Shown: positions 12,348 through 24,410, numbered from the stretch's first letter. The stretch: DNA of 64,000 bases from Paracentrotus lividus (GCA_940671915.1 CALNVZ010000649.1:1523397-1587396); one strand, 5' to 3'. The notes: generated by a model from the letters alone, not told the origin. Translations and numbers: made by a program.

Positions 12348-12400
12348 ATTGAATCCAGACTGTGAAGGTCCTTCCTCGAATTGGTGACATCTGCAAATAT
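12348..12400 (-). promoter_or_regulatory. Pcl: 5' untranslated first exon of the Polycomb-like gene, with uORF
   Basis: The region ends on a good donor (GTGAGT at 12347-12342) and joins the acceptor before 11442. It contains an ATG at 12390-12388 opening 14 codons (MSPIRGRTFTVWIQ). The stop TGA is formed across the splice junction (T|GA), and only one base separates it from the main ATG. The upper limit of the exon is not visible. A partly decayed copy lies at 55530-55575. Confidence 0.6.
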
Positions 12401-12479
12401 TTCACTTGAAGTAATAAACTAAATAAGAATTAAGATGAAAAATACTGGAAAACAGAGACATCCACCACGTAATTTCTAA

Positions 12480-12640
12480 TTTCAGTTGCAAGGTTAGGTC
12501 ATCCGGAAGTGGAACGTCGTCTGCTCCAACTTCACGTCTCCGTGCGTGTGTGCCTGTTCAATTAATTCTTCGCACAGAATTATGGGACGGAGGTCATGAA
12601 TCGAATGACGTCATTGAAAGATGGCAGCGATGGCAGCGAT
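12480..12640. promoter_or_regulatory. Divergent promoter with CRE and YY1-like motif
   Basis: This lies between the Polycomb-like first exon (minus) and a plus-strand ATG at 12621. A perfect TGACGTCA (cAMP response element) sits at 12606-12613, and AAGATGGC, a YY1-type core-promoter motif, follows at 12619. There is no TATA box close by. Both motifs recur with nearly the same spacing in the copy at 55.7 kb (TGACGTCA at 55694-55701). Promoter function is inferred. Confidence 0.5.
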
Positions 12641-12697
12641 GGCACCGAAAATTTTAGACATGTTAGAAGAAACAAGACCAACGGAAAATTCATTTTG
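12621..12697 (+). CDS. Possible first coding exon of a divergent plus-strand gene
   Basis: ATG-led open stretch of 25 codons plus 2 bases (MAAMAAMAPKILDMLEETRP, then TENSF) ending exactly at a strong donor (GTAAGT at 12698). It lies head-to-head with the Polycomb-like gene. I could not find a following exon that completes the split TG-codon in this window and do not recognise the product. In the duplicate at 55.7 kb the equivalent frame stops after MAAMAPTL, so that copy is dead. This may be a real gene start with distant exons or a chance frame in a promoter. Confidence 0.35.
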
Positions 12698-12900
12698 GTA
12701 AGTCAAAAAGCTCTTATATACTTTCATTTTTAGTCGTTGTTACGCGTGAAACATCATAGATTTAAAAAATAAATATTTTAAAATTAGATTAATTAAATTG
12801 ACCAGTATAATTCATTTTGCGCTCATCATCACTGAAAGTTACACTGTAAATAGGGGTGGTTGAAGTACAGCCCCGTCGCCTTCGGCGACGGGGCTGTGTA

Positions 12901-14285
12901 TAGTTAGCCTAGATCTAAGTGGGCCTACACAACCACCACAAGCATCATGCACAACAACTCAGATCACAACAAATCCTGATTTAAAATAGAAACAGTAAAA
13001 GTTAGGCCTAATACCTAAACCCAGAAGTCCATAACATTAAAAAGGCAAACATTTAAGTATCTTGATTTGATATTAATAATTTCCAAACTTCAAGAAAAAA
13101 GAGTCAACATTCACACATCAACAAACTGATTCGCAAACGAAACGATGACTCATGCGTGAATCATCAAATAATAATTTGTTGATGATTCATCGCATCAGTT
13201 GTGAATTTCATGAAGACCATCTTATAAGAGCTGATTTCACATTTTTTAGTAACATTGTGATCTTTAAAAATAAACAACAAAACATGAGGAGTAAAGCAAA
13301 GCGTCGCGTTCAAACTCAATTAAAAACTATCAAAAATATGAAAACACAACACAGAAATACACACATGGGACCACCCCGCCATTCATTGAAATTGTTTTGT
13401 TTATTTAGCTAACTTACTCAATTTTGAACACCACGCGTCGGTTATTCCAATGATGTAATGTTATAAAGTACCCTGGAGGTAAAAGCAGAAATTCTATGTC
13501 ATTTTGAAGCCACAACATGAAAACATAATTCCTCAGGTGAGACTGCATTCGGGTAGCCACTGTACACATGAGAATCACACGAACAATTTGCATGCAAAAC
13601 ACATGCAGAATTTGCGCTGGGTTCTTCGAGTCTAATCGCAGCTGCGCACTCGAGAACGAGTTTCCCGCGAAAATCAATGATGAATTACATACACTACTTC
13701 CGGTGTTGTGGATTCCTCTATTTCATGAGAGCAAATAAACATATTGGGGAAAACTTGATGGTCCAAGTGAGAAACTGCAAGTAAACCGTTACAAAAAGTA
13801 CACATGTCGAGAAATTGTTAAGTTTTGGAGATTTACGCGCTTACTAGCCTACACAAAGACTACAAAGGCCTACTAGATTGAAGAGCAGGGATCACTTTTT
13901 TAAAAAAAATATTGAGAGGGAAGCTATAAATTATAATTTGTTTTGTTTGAGACGCAAGCAAAAATTCTTATCATCTGAGCTAACATTAAAACTTAAATTC
14001 TCATCTCTGGCCTGTCGCTAAATGATTTCCCAAGATTAATAGGGGTAGCGAACATCATGATAGGCCTGCGCCCCCATGTATACATGGCCGCCCAATTGCC
14101 ACCCCACAAATGAAAAATTACCAGCCTTTATGTATATTTTTACATTTCTAATCATTTTCATAGTGTGTCGATCATTTTTGTATCCTCTGAAAGGGCAAGC
14201 TCGTCCCTTTTCATTCCTGGGAGCAGATAATGACCAGCCTGAGACGGTAATTTTTGTTTCAACAAAAGGGAAAACACAAGTAAAA
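12901..14285. other. Gene-poor segment after the divergent promoter
   Basis: Would be the first intron of the possible plus-strand gene. I see AT-rich sequence, an isolated CpG-richer patch near 13640, and no convincing exon or element. Confidence 0.4.
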
Positions 14286-14286
14286 T

Positions 14287-15890
14287 GCAGTGGCGGATCT
14301 AGGGGGGTCGAAGGGGCCGCCCCCCCCCCTATTGGCGGTGGATAGAAAAAAAAAAAGGGGGGGAGAGAAGAAAAAGAAGAGAAAAGGAAGGGAAAAGGGG
14401 AAGGATAAAAGGGAAAAAAAGAGAAAGAATATGAAAAGTAAAAACAGTAAAAGGAAAATAAAGCCAGGTCGTAGTTTTTCGCTCGCGCTTCGCGCTCGCA
14501 TTACCTGATTAAATCATGTACAAGATGACTACAAAAGCATGCTTCCAATTTCAGCTCTTGCTCTGCGCTCGGATTGTTTTTATTATAACCCCCCCCCCCC
14601 AAAAGGACACTTTTAAAGAATGTCCCATTTTTTTAAAAGTCAATATTTCAGCTTGTGCTTGTGCTTGACTTATCTATTTGATGAGATATGCTTATCCTGT
14701 TTTTGAGCACATAGCGCTCAAAATTTATTTGTCATTAAGAGATGGATAATTTTCTTTGGGATAACAAAACACTATATTTACTCGTTTTCAGGTTAATATA
14801 TCAAAAAGATTGTGCTCATGCTACGCACTCATTTTATTTAACAAGATGATAATCCTCTTTAGAAGCATAGCACAAAACACGCTTAAATATATCAAAATAT
14901 ATCGGCTCGCGCTCGCATTGTTTAATGAGACAAGTATCTCCCTTAATATAAACTTAGCACACACACACAAAAATAAAAATAAAAAAAGTTTCGGGTTGAT
15001 ATGTCAAAAAATTCGGCTCGCGCTTCGCGCTCGTATTGTTCGATGAGATAAGTATCTTTTATATGATCAACACAAAAAGCGCTTAAAATTATTGTTTTCA
15101 GATTGATGTATCAAAAAATTGTCAGCTCGCATTGTTGAATAAGATAAGTATTTGCTTAATAAGCTTTGCACAAAAAAAGCGCTTAAAATGCTATGTCATC
15201 AGTTCAATTAGTATATAAAAAAAATTGGCTCGCGCTTCGCGCTCGCACTGTTTAACGAGATAAGTATCTTCTTTATATATATATATAAACGTAGCACAAA
15301 AAACTCAAAATGCAAAAGTTTTGGGTTGATATATAAAAAAAAAAATCGGCTAGCGCTTCGCGCTCGCATTGTTTAATGAGATCTTCTGTAAGCAGCACCA
15401 AAAAGCGCTTAAAATGCACTATTTTCAGGCCGATATTACCAATTTTTTCAGCTCGCGCTTCCCACTCGCATTATTTGATGAGATTAGTATTTTCTATATG
15501 AGCAGCACAAAAAGCGCTTAAAATACACTGTTTTCAGTTTGACATAGCCAAATTTTTCGGCTTGCGCTTCGCGCTCGCATTGTTTAATTAGATAAGTAGG
15601 CCTATCTTTAATAAGCATGGCACAAAAAAAAAAAAATAAAATTCACTGTTTTCAGGTTCATAATATCCAAAATTTCGGCTCGCGCTTTACGCTCGCATTA
15701 AAAAAAATTAAATACATTAGCCTGTTCGTGAAATTTGAAAATAAACAGGTTTTTAAAGTTCACTGTCTTTAGGCCTATAACACCCCCCCGGGGGGGGGGG
15801 GCTTATGTCTCCAAGCAGTTGATCGAGGAAAATTTTGATGAAAAAAAATTCAGCCCCCCCCCCCCCCCTATGATGCTGGATCCTCCCCTG
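14287..15890. mobile_element. Transposon-like element filled with a 12-unit satellite
   Basis: Left edge AGTGGCGGATCTAGGGGGG, a sequence that in opposite orientation ends the element at 40565. Right edge: a C-tract followed by GCTGGATCC. Inside are about 12 units (14480-15700, period about 100-120 bp) containing GGCTCGCGCTTCGCGCTCGC and then a block with AAGCGCTTAAAATG. No enzyme is coded. Confidence 0.7.
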
Positions 15891-16229
15891 AAATGGCCCC
15901 AAACATTAAATTTTAAGAGGTGGGGATTATCAGTTAACTGAAAGGATTATGAGATTATGAAGATATTTCATAATTCTCCCAAAACTGTTTACAGGTTTCG
16001 TTTATAATTTTCCTAAATAATGAGCATAGGGGTGCCAACACAATTAAGGGGCAAGGAAAGATGACGGGGCAAAGAGAACTAAATAAATCTAGAATTTATG
16101 CCTACTAAACCAAAACCAATGAAAGGTCGATCGTAGGCCTAATTTAAAATATGATAAATGTGTGAAAAAATCACTTATAATAATATTCTCCTTAAGTAAC
16201 CGACTATTATTGCTACCTATATGAAGAGT

Positions 16230-16870
16230 TTGAATTAAAAAAATCTAGCTATAAAATTTTATTTTTTATGAATTTTTGATATTTTAATTTCTATGGATTT
16301 AGTCCCTTTTGGAATGAAACTCCCGTAAATCGTCTATTTTCCCAATTATTTTGCCTAATTGAAGTTTTTGGTCAGCCAAAAATGTGTTTAAATGTTATTC
16401 TGAAGGTGTATGAATAAAATAAAAGTAAAAATTATAAATTTCGAAGAATTTTTTTTTCGCCAAAAAATTTGATTTTCAGTCGGTTCACATATTTCATTCC
16501 AAAAGGGACTAAATCCAAGAATATTCATAAAATTCTTAAATATTAATCAAATTTATTCAAATTTTCTTTCAAGATCTTAGATCAATATCTACAGCCTGTG
16601 TGCAAAAATCAGAATATATATCCAACGGAAACATAGTTAAAGTTTGATATTTAGAATCCACAGACTGGATTTCCCTTTTGGAATGAAACTGTTTTGGATT
16701 TAGTCCCTTTTGGAATGAAACAGAAATTTGAAACCTCAAAATATTTTTTTCCAAAAAAATTTTTGGAATGCAATGTTGGGCAATTTAATCCCTTGTGCTA
16801 GGTGCATGTATTTAGCTTACAAAGTGAACTTTGGTCAGATATGGATTTAGTCCCTTTTGGAACCAAGCTC
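16230..16870. repeat. Repeat with TTTAGTCCCTTTTGGAATGA in both orientations
   Basis: The word TTTAGTCCCTTTTGGAATGA or a close form appears at about 16300, 16670, 16695 and 16845, and in inverse at about 16490-16517. It looks like nested or palindromic copies of one element. No coding frame. Confidence 0.65.
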
Positions 16871-17277
16871 TTCATATAGATGAACAAATTCCCCTTGGCA
16901 ACGGTATTTATCTTCCTCCGTCCTCACTGTGTTGCTCTGTCCTTGTCTTGGTCATTTTATTTGGGAAATGTTATAAACAAAACTTATAAATGATTTTGGA
17001 AGAAACAGCTTCATGATTCCTTTCACTGATAACCCTCTCATAAAATGAGTGCCCTCTTTCTTGACTCCCCCTCTATTAAAAATGACCGGATCTTGTTGTA
17101 ATCTGCTCTTGCGGCCATGAAAAGGAGAAAAGGGACAGCTTCCCATTTCAAAAGGTACTAAAATGTTAGATAACATTATGAAAATGAATGAAATATTACA
17201 ATATCTAATTTCTCATTAAGGAGTTGGCTTATTGATTTAGCCAGGAGTGTAGAATGCAAGAAATTGAAGCAACTCCG

Positions 17278-17958
17278 TGTGACGAAGCATTTCTCCCACA
17301 GTTGTATATTTATCTGTTTCTTTCAGTATCCATTTATTTACTTGAGACTTAGTGTCTATTGTCCTGTATCTTCCTATTGTATTGAAGATCTATTTGACTC
17401 TTCTTTCCGATCTAATTATCTAATTCAAGTTGTAACTGTAAGCTTTCAGTAATTGGTTTCTTTATGAACAATAATAAGTTAGTATTTGCTATCACCAGTG
17501 AATGAACTAGGGGAGGTCTAGTATTTAGCACTAGGAGATTAACTAATAACACCTCTTCGAATTGGGAGGTATACCGGTAATGGAAGTATTCAAAGAAGGG
17601 ATTATTTAATGGCCAGTGAACTTACAAATCACTGTTTACGGGTATTTTTAGAAGTAGTATTATTCATAACAATTAACCTGTATTTGTTCATTCTATTCAA
17701 TAAGTATTAGTTCTCATTGGTGAGAATGTATGTGGTCTTGGGGAATAGCCTCAACCCATCAGAAGATGGTATAGCATCGAAAGAGAAAGACGTATGTCTT
17801 GGAGCTGGTATTTTATTGCGCTTGTGTTGAAATATATACACTTGTGAGTTGGAGATTTATCTTGAACCTGTAATAAAATCAACCTCTTCTCAAAGCTTTG
17901 AGTCACGAGTATTTCTTTGCGTTGAGGCAAGAATATACTTTAGCTTGATTTTGTGACA
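17278..17958. mobile_element. Solo LTR of a retrotransposon, 681 bp
   Basis: Starts TGTGACGAAGC and ends TTTTGTGACA (TG...CA), and is flanked on both sides by the same 5 bases CTCCG (17273-17277 and 17959-17963), a target-site duplication. An AATAAA in CCTGTAATAAAATC lies near the 3' end. No internal retroelement genes remain, so it arose by recombination between LTRs. Confidence 0.85.
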
Positions 17959-17963
17959 CTCCG

Positions 17964-19030
17964 ATCACCACTCTTTCGAGAAATTTCAATCTAGCAAGCG
18001 ATTGAAATTACTTTCAATCTAATAAGTTCTTTGAGATTGAGGATAGATCGAAAAACCACTGTCTAGCAAGTATAGATTTTTTTTTTAAATAATTTTTTTG
18101 AAAACCAATCTGTTATTGATTAAAAATTGTTTCATTATATTTCTATTGATAACTTCAACCAATCAAACTTAAAAAATCAAGACTGGAATTTTAAATTCAA
18201 ACCTCAATCTATTGAAGATTGAAAATTTTCAATTTAATGAAATCTGCTTGATAAAGGCTAAATAGGCATATAGATTGACTTTTAAAATTATTAGGCCTAT
18301 TGTTTTATTGAACTAAAAAGGAAGGAAATGGATTGAGGTTTTTAATCTAATATTGTTTTTAATGGCCTAAAAAAAAGGGGGATTTCAATCTTATGAAAGA
18401 TTGACTTCTAATCATGTTAGATTCGTCCTTCCACAGCAACTTGTGTCAGATTGAAAATCAAATCTAATATAGAAATAGATTATGGAAAATATGCTAAAAG
18501 ACCCATATTTAAATGATTTTTCAGGATTTTCCCCCCGAGTGGGCCCCTAAAATATACCCCTTTTCCTGATAAATCGGGAACGAGCAGGTGCAAGGTCGAC
18601 CGCCTGAGGGGGGGGGGGGGCAAAGGTCACACATACTATTATAATACTCCTCACGTTTACGTAGGTGTGCATTTATTCACATTATGTTAAATGAATCAAC
18701 ATTATAGCTGCAATCATATTAATGTTGCAAAAATATAATCGTGAAAAAAAAAAAAAAAACTTCAGAAGAAAAAAAAAAATGTTCTAGACAAAATTTTCTC
18801 AGAAAAAAAAATCATCCAATTTGAATGAGAACTTTTAAAGTTACAGCATTTTTTGCAGGCCTATCTAATCTTTATCATTGCACAAAGCAAAGTAACACAA
18901 AGAGTAGACTAAAACGACAACATAGTTCATGTAAAGATGATAAATATATCTTTATTGCAGGAGTACTATATGGCAACATCATTATCCATTAAACCTCAGT
19001 ATAGATGAAGAAACCACCAATACAGATTTG
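17964..19030. other. AT-rich segment with GATTGAAA/TTTCAATC words
   Basis: 17980-18480 repeats TTTCAATCTA and its inverse many times. 18530-18620 has G- and C-tracts like transposon edges. An AATAAA on the minus strand lies at about 18951. No gene seen. Confidence 0.45.
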
Positions 19031-19036
19031 TTTTGT

Positions 19037-19615
19037 TTAAAGGAGAATGAAACCCTAGGATTCAGTTTAATTGTATGAAACAAACAAAAATTAAAGAAAG
19101 TTTGGGAACAATTGAATAAATAATAAGAAAGTTATATGCATTTGAATGTTGTGATCACTAACGCTATGGACATCCTCACACTGGCAACAGACCCAAGATG
19201 TGTGATGTCACACATGAACAACTCTCCCATATGACATACAAAAAATACCAAAACTATTTCTTTTTCCTTATTCTAATGGTAGTACAGACTCTTCACCCAT
19301 GATTATATTTTGTGAAACCTGTATCACATGCCCTCCCATGAAAAGAATCTCATATCTTTCAACAGAATTAATAAAAAAGACAATTTGAGTGAAATATGTA
19401 CAAAAGTAGTGGGAAAGTGGTTCATGAATGACATCACACATCTTGGACCCGTTGCCAATGTGAGGATCCCCATAGTTGTAGTGATCACAACATTCAAATG
19501 CTCATAATTTTCTTATTATTCATTAATTTTTTTCTCAAATTTTCATTGATCAGCTTCTTCGATTTTTCCTGTTTTGTATAATTTAATGAATTTCTAGGGT
19601 TTCCTTCCCCTTTAA
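19037..19615. mobile_element. Foldback MITE, copy 2 of the 4830-5420 family
   Basis: The same ends (TTAAAGGAGAATGAAACCC and inverse) and the same arm words (CTATGGACATCCTCACACTGG / GAGGATCCCCATAG). Confidence 0.85.
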
Positions 19616-22230
19616 TATGAAACATAAGGCAGTAAGTACCAAAGAGAGAATATTGTACATTTCTATTTACCTCCTTGTGTTTTTTCACTGAACCAGAAAT
19701 TATAATCAATGCATTACTTAGAGTTGGGATTTAAGAGGGTTAGTTGTTTTATTCCTTCATAAAAAAAAATAAAAATAATGAGCACCTTGAAAATATTATT
19801 CTAATATAATAATCAATAATCCTTCCAGACAATGTAAGTTTTACAACTGCAAATAAAAACAGACAAAGCACGAAAGTTTTATAAGGGAGATATTTTTTTT
19901 TAGAAGGGAACTTACTTTTTGTGTTGTGCTTATATATTTGCAAAGATCCAATATGGGGGGCATTAATTGTGAGTAACTGAATAGAAGCACCCCTCAGCAT
20001 TCGATTGATGCAAAAGATACTGAAAATATATCACAAATATTTCACTTATCTGTTGTCAATTGATCAAACTTATACACTTGAGTGAATATATTCTATTATT
20101 CATAGAAAAGCAAATGTGTCAAGAATATATCTTACTCGAGAACTAAGAATCAAGTCAGAATTCTAATAAAACTGGAATACACAAAAATGTTTACTCATAA
20201 AGTAAAGTTGAGTTGTTTCACAGCGACACACAAAGAAAAAAGTTAGAAAATGTGAATGTGTACAAAAGTTGCCTGAGAATGAAAACTATGTATAAAATGT
20301 TGGCAGGATCAATATAAATGAATCAAAAAATATTATTGTGATTAGAAATATATCAATACATCCATATGTCTGAAATGCAAATGTCAAAATTCATTTGAAA
20401 TAATCCAGCATGCACTGATAGCCATATATAAAAGCTTCAATGAGGACTGTCTTACAATCGTGGATAAAATTTAATATAATTTTTGGATTACTTAGCCTTC
20501 TTCATTTTGTACTTCAGAATGAGATTTCTTAAACAGTCTGTGTCAAATAAAATGGTACAAGTGGAATTTTTTTTTTTAAAGTATGAAAATTAATCACATT
20601 CTAAAAGTGTTTGACATTTCCATGAAGTAGGAAAATCAGGCTTTCTTCTGCAATTTTTTCATCCCATAACGGGTGCTGTACATCTTGAGATATGACCAGT
20701 TTTCTATAATCAAGAAAAATCTACTTCACGCATACTTTTCTATGGGTTTCGCACATAATACCCATGAATTCAGCGCACCGAAACAATAGATGTGTGTAAT
20801 TTCGATTAGCTCATCGCCGCACAAAATTTAGCATAACTTTTGTTTTACAAAAGCAAATTATACAAAACAAAGTGCAAAAGCAAGAAGACTCTTTTGGCTT
20901 TAAGTTGGTACCACATTCACAATCATTGGAGAAGATTTCATACCTAAATAATTTTCCCCCGAATGCACCATTTTTTATTACACAGACTGTCATGAGTAAG
21001 GATACAACATTCTGTTATAACGAGACACCTTCTTATTGGGAACAAAACAATAAATGGTCTTTCTATAAATATGGCCACCAATATATTTTCAAAACTTATT
21101 TTACCAATATGTTTTCAAAACTTATTTTACCAATATGTTTTCAAAACTTATTTTACCAATATGTTTTCAAAACTTATTTTAATAGTTATCTCTTGAATTT
21201 TGCATTATATCCCGTAATATTGTATCAATAAATGCACTTTTCAAGTCATTTGAAATAAGTATCTATTTCACTTCCTTTCCATGTATTCTATTGCAATACT
21301 TTAATTGTAGAATATTACAGAATTCCATTGTACAGTCAGGCTATATAATAAATCATATTTGTAATGTACATGAACATCTTCAAATCTATAACTTTGTAAT
21401 CTATAATTTAATTTCAGAAGCGTAAATAAATCTGATTAGATATTGACTAAATTCACAAAAATTAAGCAAAATATATACAACTGTTTTAAACCAGAAAAGC
21501 AGATATCAAATATCAAACAAAGAGTAGAAGTGAGAACATGAACTGATATTTACATACATGTACAAAGCAAAAACAGTTGGAGTTATTGTAATCTTTAAAT
21601 ATTCATACACAAATTAATAATTACTTGTCTTTATTCCCTCTACTTTTGGACAATACCATTTAGGCTTGGTAATTAATCACAAGAATAGAGGATCTTAAAC
21701 CCATCACAGTCTTTGCGATTTAGTTTATCAAAATCATACGGGGGGGGGGGGAGGGAGGGGTCTCATTTTCCTTTCCAACTCAGTACTGTATAAATTGTCA
21801 TTTACAATAAAGTGAAGAAAAAAAAATTACACAATAAATCATAATAATTTGATAGACAACAATTGGTTTAACATAGTACTTATTCAAATACACAGAACAC
21901 AAAAGAGGCATTTTGAAGTTAATCATGGAGTACTGTCGAGACAAATCACATAGATTGGCAAAAGGTAGTACATGGTTTCCATGACAAAACTACCAACAAA
22001 TTATGAATTATGTAAGTTTCAACCTAAATTACACACTGATTAGGGTTATTCTTGAGCTGTTATTTTAGACATAATCTACTCTCTCTCTATCTCTCTCTTT
22101 TAAACAAACTGTTTCTGTGCATGGAATAAAAAGTGAGTACACACAAACAGGAAAAAAAAAATTGCAATCAAAATAATACATGCTCATTTTCATACATAAC
22201 AATTTTGAGGAGAAAAGTCAAATTTTCAGG
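19616..22230. other. Gene-free AT-rich segment
   Basis: I see no exon or element edges beyond a 26-bp tandem repeat (21078-21181), a G-tract (21740) and a CTCTCT tract (22080). Confidence 0.45.
21078..21181 (+). repeat. 26-bp tandem repeat, 4 copies
   Basis: Units starting CCAATATGTTTTCAAAACTT, each 26 bp. The last three units are identical and the first differs by one base. Confidence 0.9.
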
Positions 22231-22415
22231 TAAATTGCCACTAGGTCTAAACCCACTTTGACTACTGCCTATTTGGTCTCATCTCATATGGTCTAATTCC
22301 ATTTCGTCTATAACCAGTTCGTCTAATTCCCATTTTGATTAATTGCCAATTTGCCTATTTATCATTTTGTCTAATTTCTATTTGGTCTACAACCCATTTC
22401 ATCTAACGTCCAGAG
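22231..22415. repeat. TTTGGTCTAA-type heptad repeat element, copy 2
   Basis: Starts AGGTAAATTGCCACTAGG like the copy at 1017 and runs through degenerate TTTGGTCTA, TTCGTCTA and TTTCATCTAA words. Confidence 0.7.
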
Positions 22416-22776
22416 TTGCTCTTTATTTATGTTATAAATTACTAAATATAAATTGCTAAAGTAAATGAGCTTTGAACATGTCCCCTCTCATTTTGGATTA
22501 CCTTCTTTCTCTTTTTTTTTGATACACACTGTATTGGTCCCCAAGCATCTCATCATATTGAGAGAGGAGTGTAATAGCAAAACAAATGTTCATTCTAATA
22601 TCTAGAAAAGAAATCCCATTGAAATGTCATGAAAACAGAAAGATTGGAGAATGGACCCATATGATCAATTGCAGTTATCTGATATCCAATGGAATAGTCA
22701 CAATAATAATACAATAGTCATTTTATCATCTATAATGTCAGAGTACTGTACACAAAACACATACTTCAGTTTCGAT

Positions 22777-23265
22777 TTAAAGGGGACCAATACCCAAGGA
22801 AATAACCACTTTTATAAGAAAGAGCATAATGAGAGGAGCAATTAAAAAAAAAAGGTTTCATCAAAATCGGTTATAAAATAAGAGAGTTATGGAAGTTTGA
22901 AAAGTCTTGGTGTACCTTTTATGGGGATCCTCAAATTGGCAACATCGGCTTCAAAATGGCCGATTTTATGGACAACTCTCCATTTGTTTTGTACACAAAT
23001 TTTCAGATTTTCCCCATTTTCTTTCAAAATATGTCTTATTTACTTCTGAGCTTAATATATGTCACGGGAAAATATATTTCACACAACCTCTGTTGAGCTC
23101 AGAAGGAGGTAATACAAGTTTTACAAGGTAAAACAAGACTTTTCAAACTTCCATAACTCTCTTATTTTATAACCAATTTTGATTAAACTTTTTTTTTAAT
23201 TGCTCCTCTCATTATGCTCTTTCTTATAAAAGTGGTCATTTCCTTGGGTATTGGTTTCCTTTAAA
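22777..23265. mobile_element. Foldback MITE with arms of about 130 bp
   Basis: Left TTTAAAGGGGACCAATACCC and its inverse at the right. The arms share AAAGAGCATAATGAGAGGAG and TTTGAAAAGTCTTG. Its right arm is the point where the large tandem duplication begins; a part-copy lies at 27661-27745. Confidence 0.9.
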
Positions 23266-23749
23266 GCTCATGTATATTCTCAAATGGTTGAGCAAAACAG
23301 ATATCGTACCAAAATTCATTTGAAATATTAACAAAAAAGGCACAATTTTCACATAGCAATACTTTTCCTTTTGATATAAAAATTCACCATCACCTTAAAC
23401 AAAACACACTGAGCTTGAATACTTGTTTATTTTATTTGAGTGCACACTTTTACGGTTCTTTAATCGCAGCGCAAGGCATAACGGGACTGTCACTGAATTC
23501 CGATGATACCGTCAATCGATGCAACGGCCAGTGTATATCTAGCCAAAAAGGTGTGATGTAATACAACGTCATGTACATGTACTAGTACCAGGTGCATGAG
23601 CATAAAAATGTATATACTAGAATTTCGTCACATCATGCCTTATCACGAAAGAACTGTAAGGGTATGCAGTTTTTGTCATTAGTACATGTACAAAGTTCTC
23701 AACACTAATGACCCAAACTTGAATAGAAAACAAGCTGCAATTAGGTGTT

Positions 23750-24410
23750 CTATTGGAACAAAGAAGACTGCCTTTTGGGTGTTAAGCGTTAACTGTTACA
23801 CTGAAAACAGTGTTTTTGGTGTTGAGTGTTATACTGGAACGATGAAGACTGTCTTTTATGTGTTGAGTGTTCTATTGGAACACTGAAAACAGTGATTTGG
23901 GTGTTGAGTGTTATACTACTGGAACACTGAAAACAGTGATTTGGGTGTTGAGTGTTATACTGTAACACTGAAGACAGTCTTTTGGGTGTTGAGTGTTATA
24001 CTGGAACACTGAACACAGTCTTTTGAGTGTTGAGTGTAATACTACTGGAACACTGAACGCAGTCTTTTGGATGTTGAGTGTTATACTGGAACACTGAAGA
24101 CAGTCTTTTGGGTGTTGAGTGTAATACTGGAACACTGAAGACTGTCTTGTATGTGTTGAATGTTATACTGGAACACTGAAGACAGTCTTTTGGGTGTTGA
24201 GTGTTATACTGGAATACTGAAGACTGTCTTTTGGGTGTTGAGTGTTATACTGGAACACTGAACACAGTCTTTTGGGTGTTGAGTGTAATACTACTGGAAC
24301 ACTGAACGCAGTCTCTTAGGTGTTAAATGTTATACTGGAACACTGAACGCAGTCTTTTGGGTGTGAAATGTTATACTGGAACACTGAAGACTGTCTTTTG
24401 GGTATACTGG
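23750..24410. repeat. 41-bp minisatellite, copy A
   Basis: About 15 units of TATACTGGAACACTGAAGAC followed by (A/T)GTCTTTTGGGTGTTGAGTG. Units are clean with few indels. The unit at the upper end codes the C-terminus and stop of TIR-gene exon 10. Confidence 0.9.

Larger units (their letters stand above)
12226..12900. repeat. Hairpin-bounded promoter cassette, copy 1
   Basis: The left end carries the hairpin CCCGTCGC-GAA-GCGACGGG (12231-12249). The right end carries 14-bp arms ACAGCCCCGTCGCC around TTC (12867-12897). The two ends are roughly inverted copies of each other (CAGCCCC-GTCGC...). Between them lie the Polycomb-like first exon, the CRE/YY1 promoter and the plus-strand exon. The same arrangement recurs at 55406-55970. 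Confidence 0.8.

Noticed and set aside
14259..14508. Lys/Arg-rich frames over the A/G-rich tract
   Set aside because: Composition comes from purine-rich repeat DNA at the edge of a transposon-like element.
23750..24410. Regularly spaced repeats resembling a CRISPR array
   Set aside because: There are no unique spacers; the whole 41-bp unit repeats, so it is a minisatellite in an animal genome.
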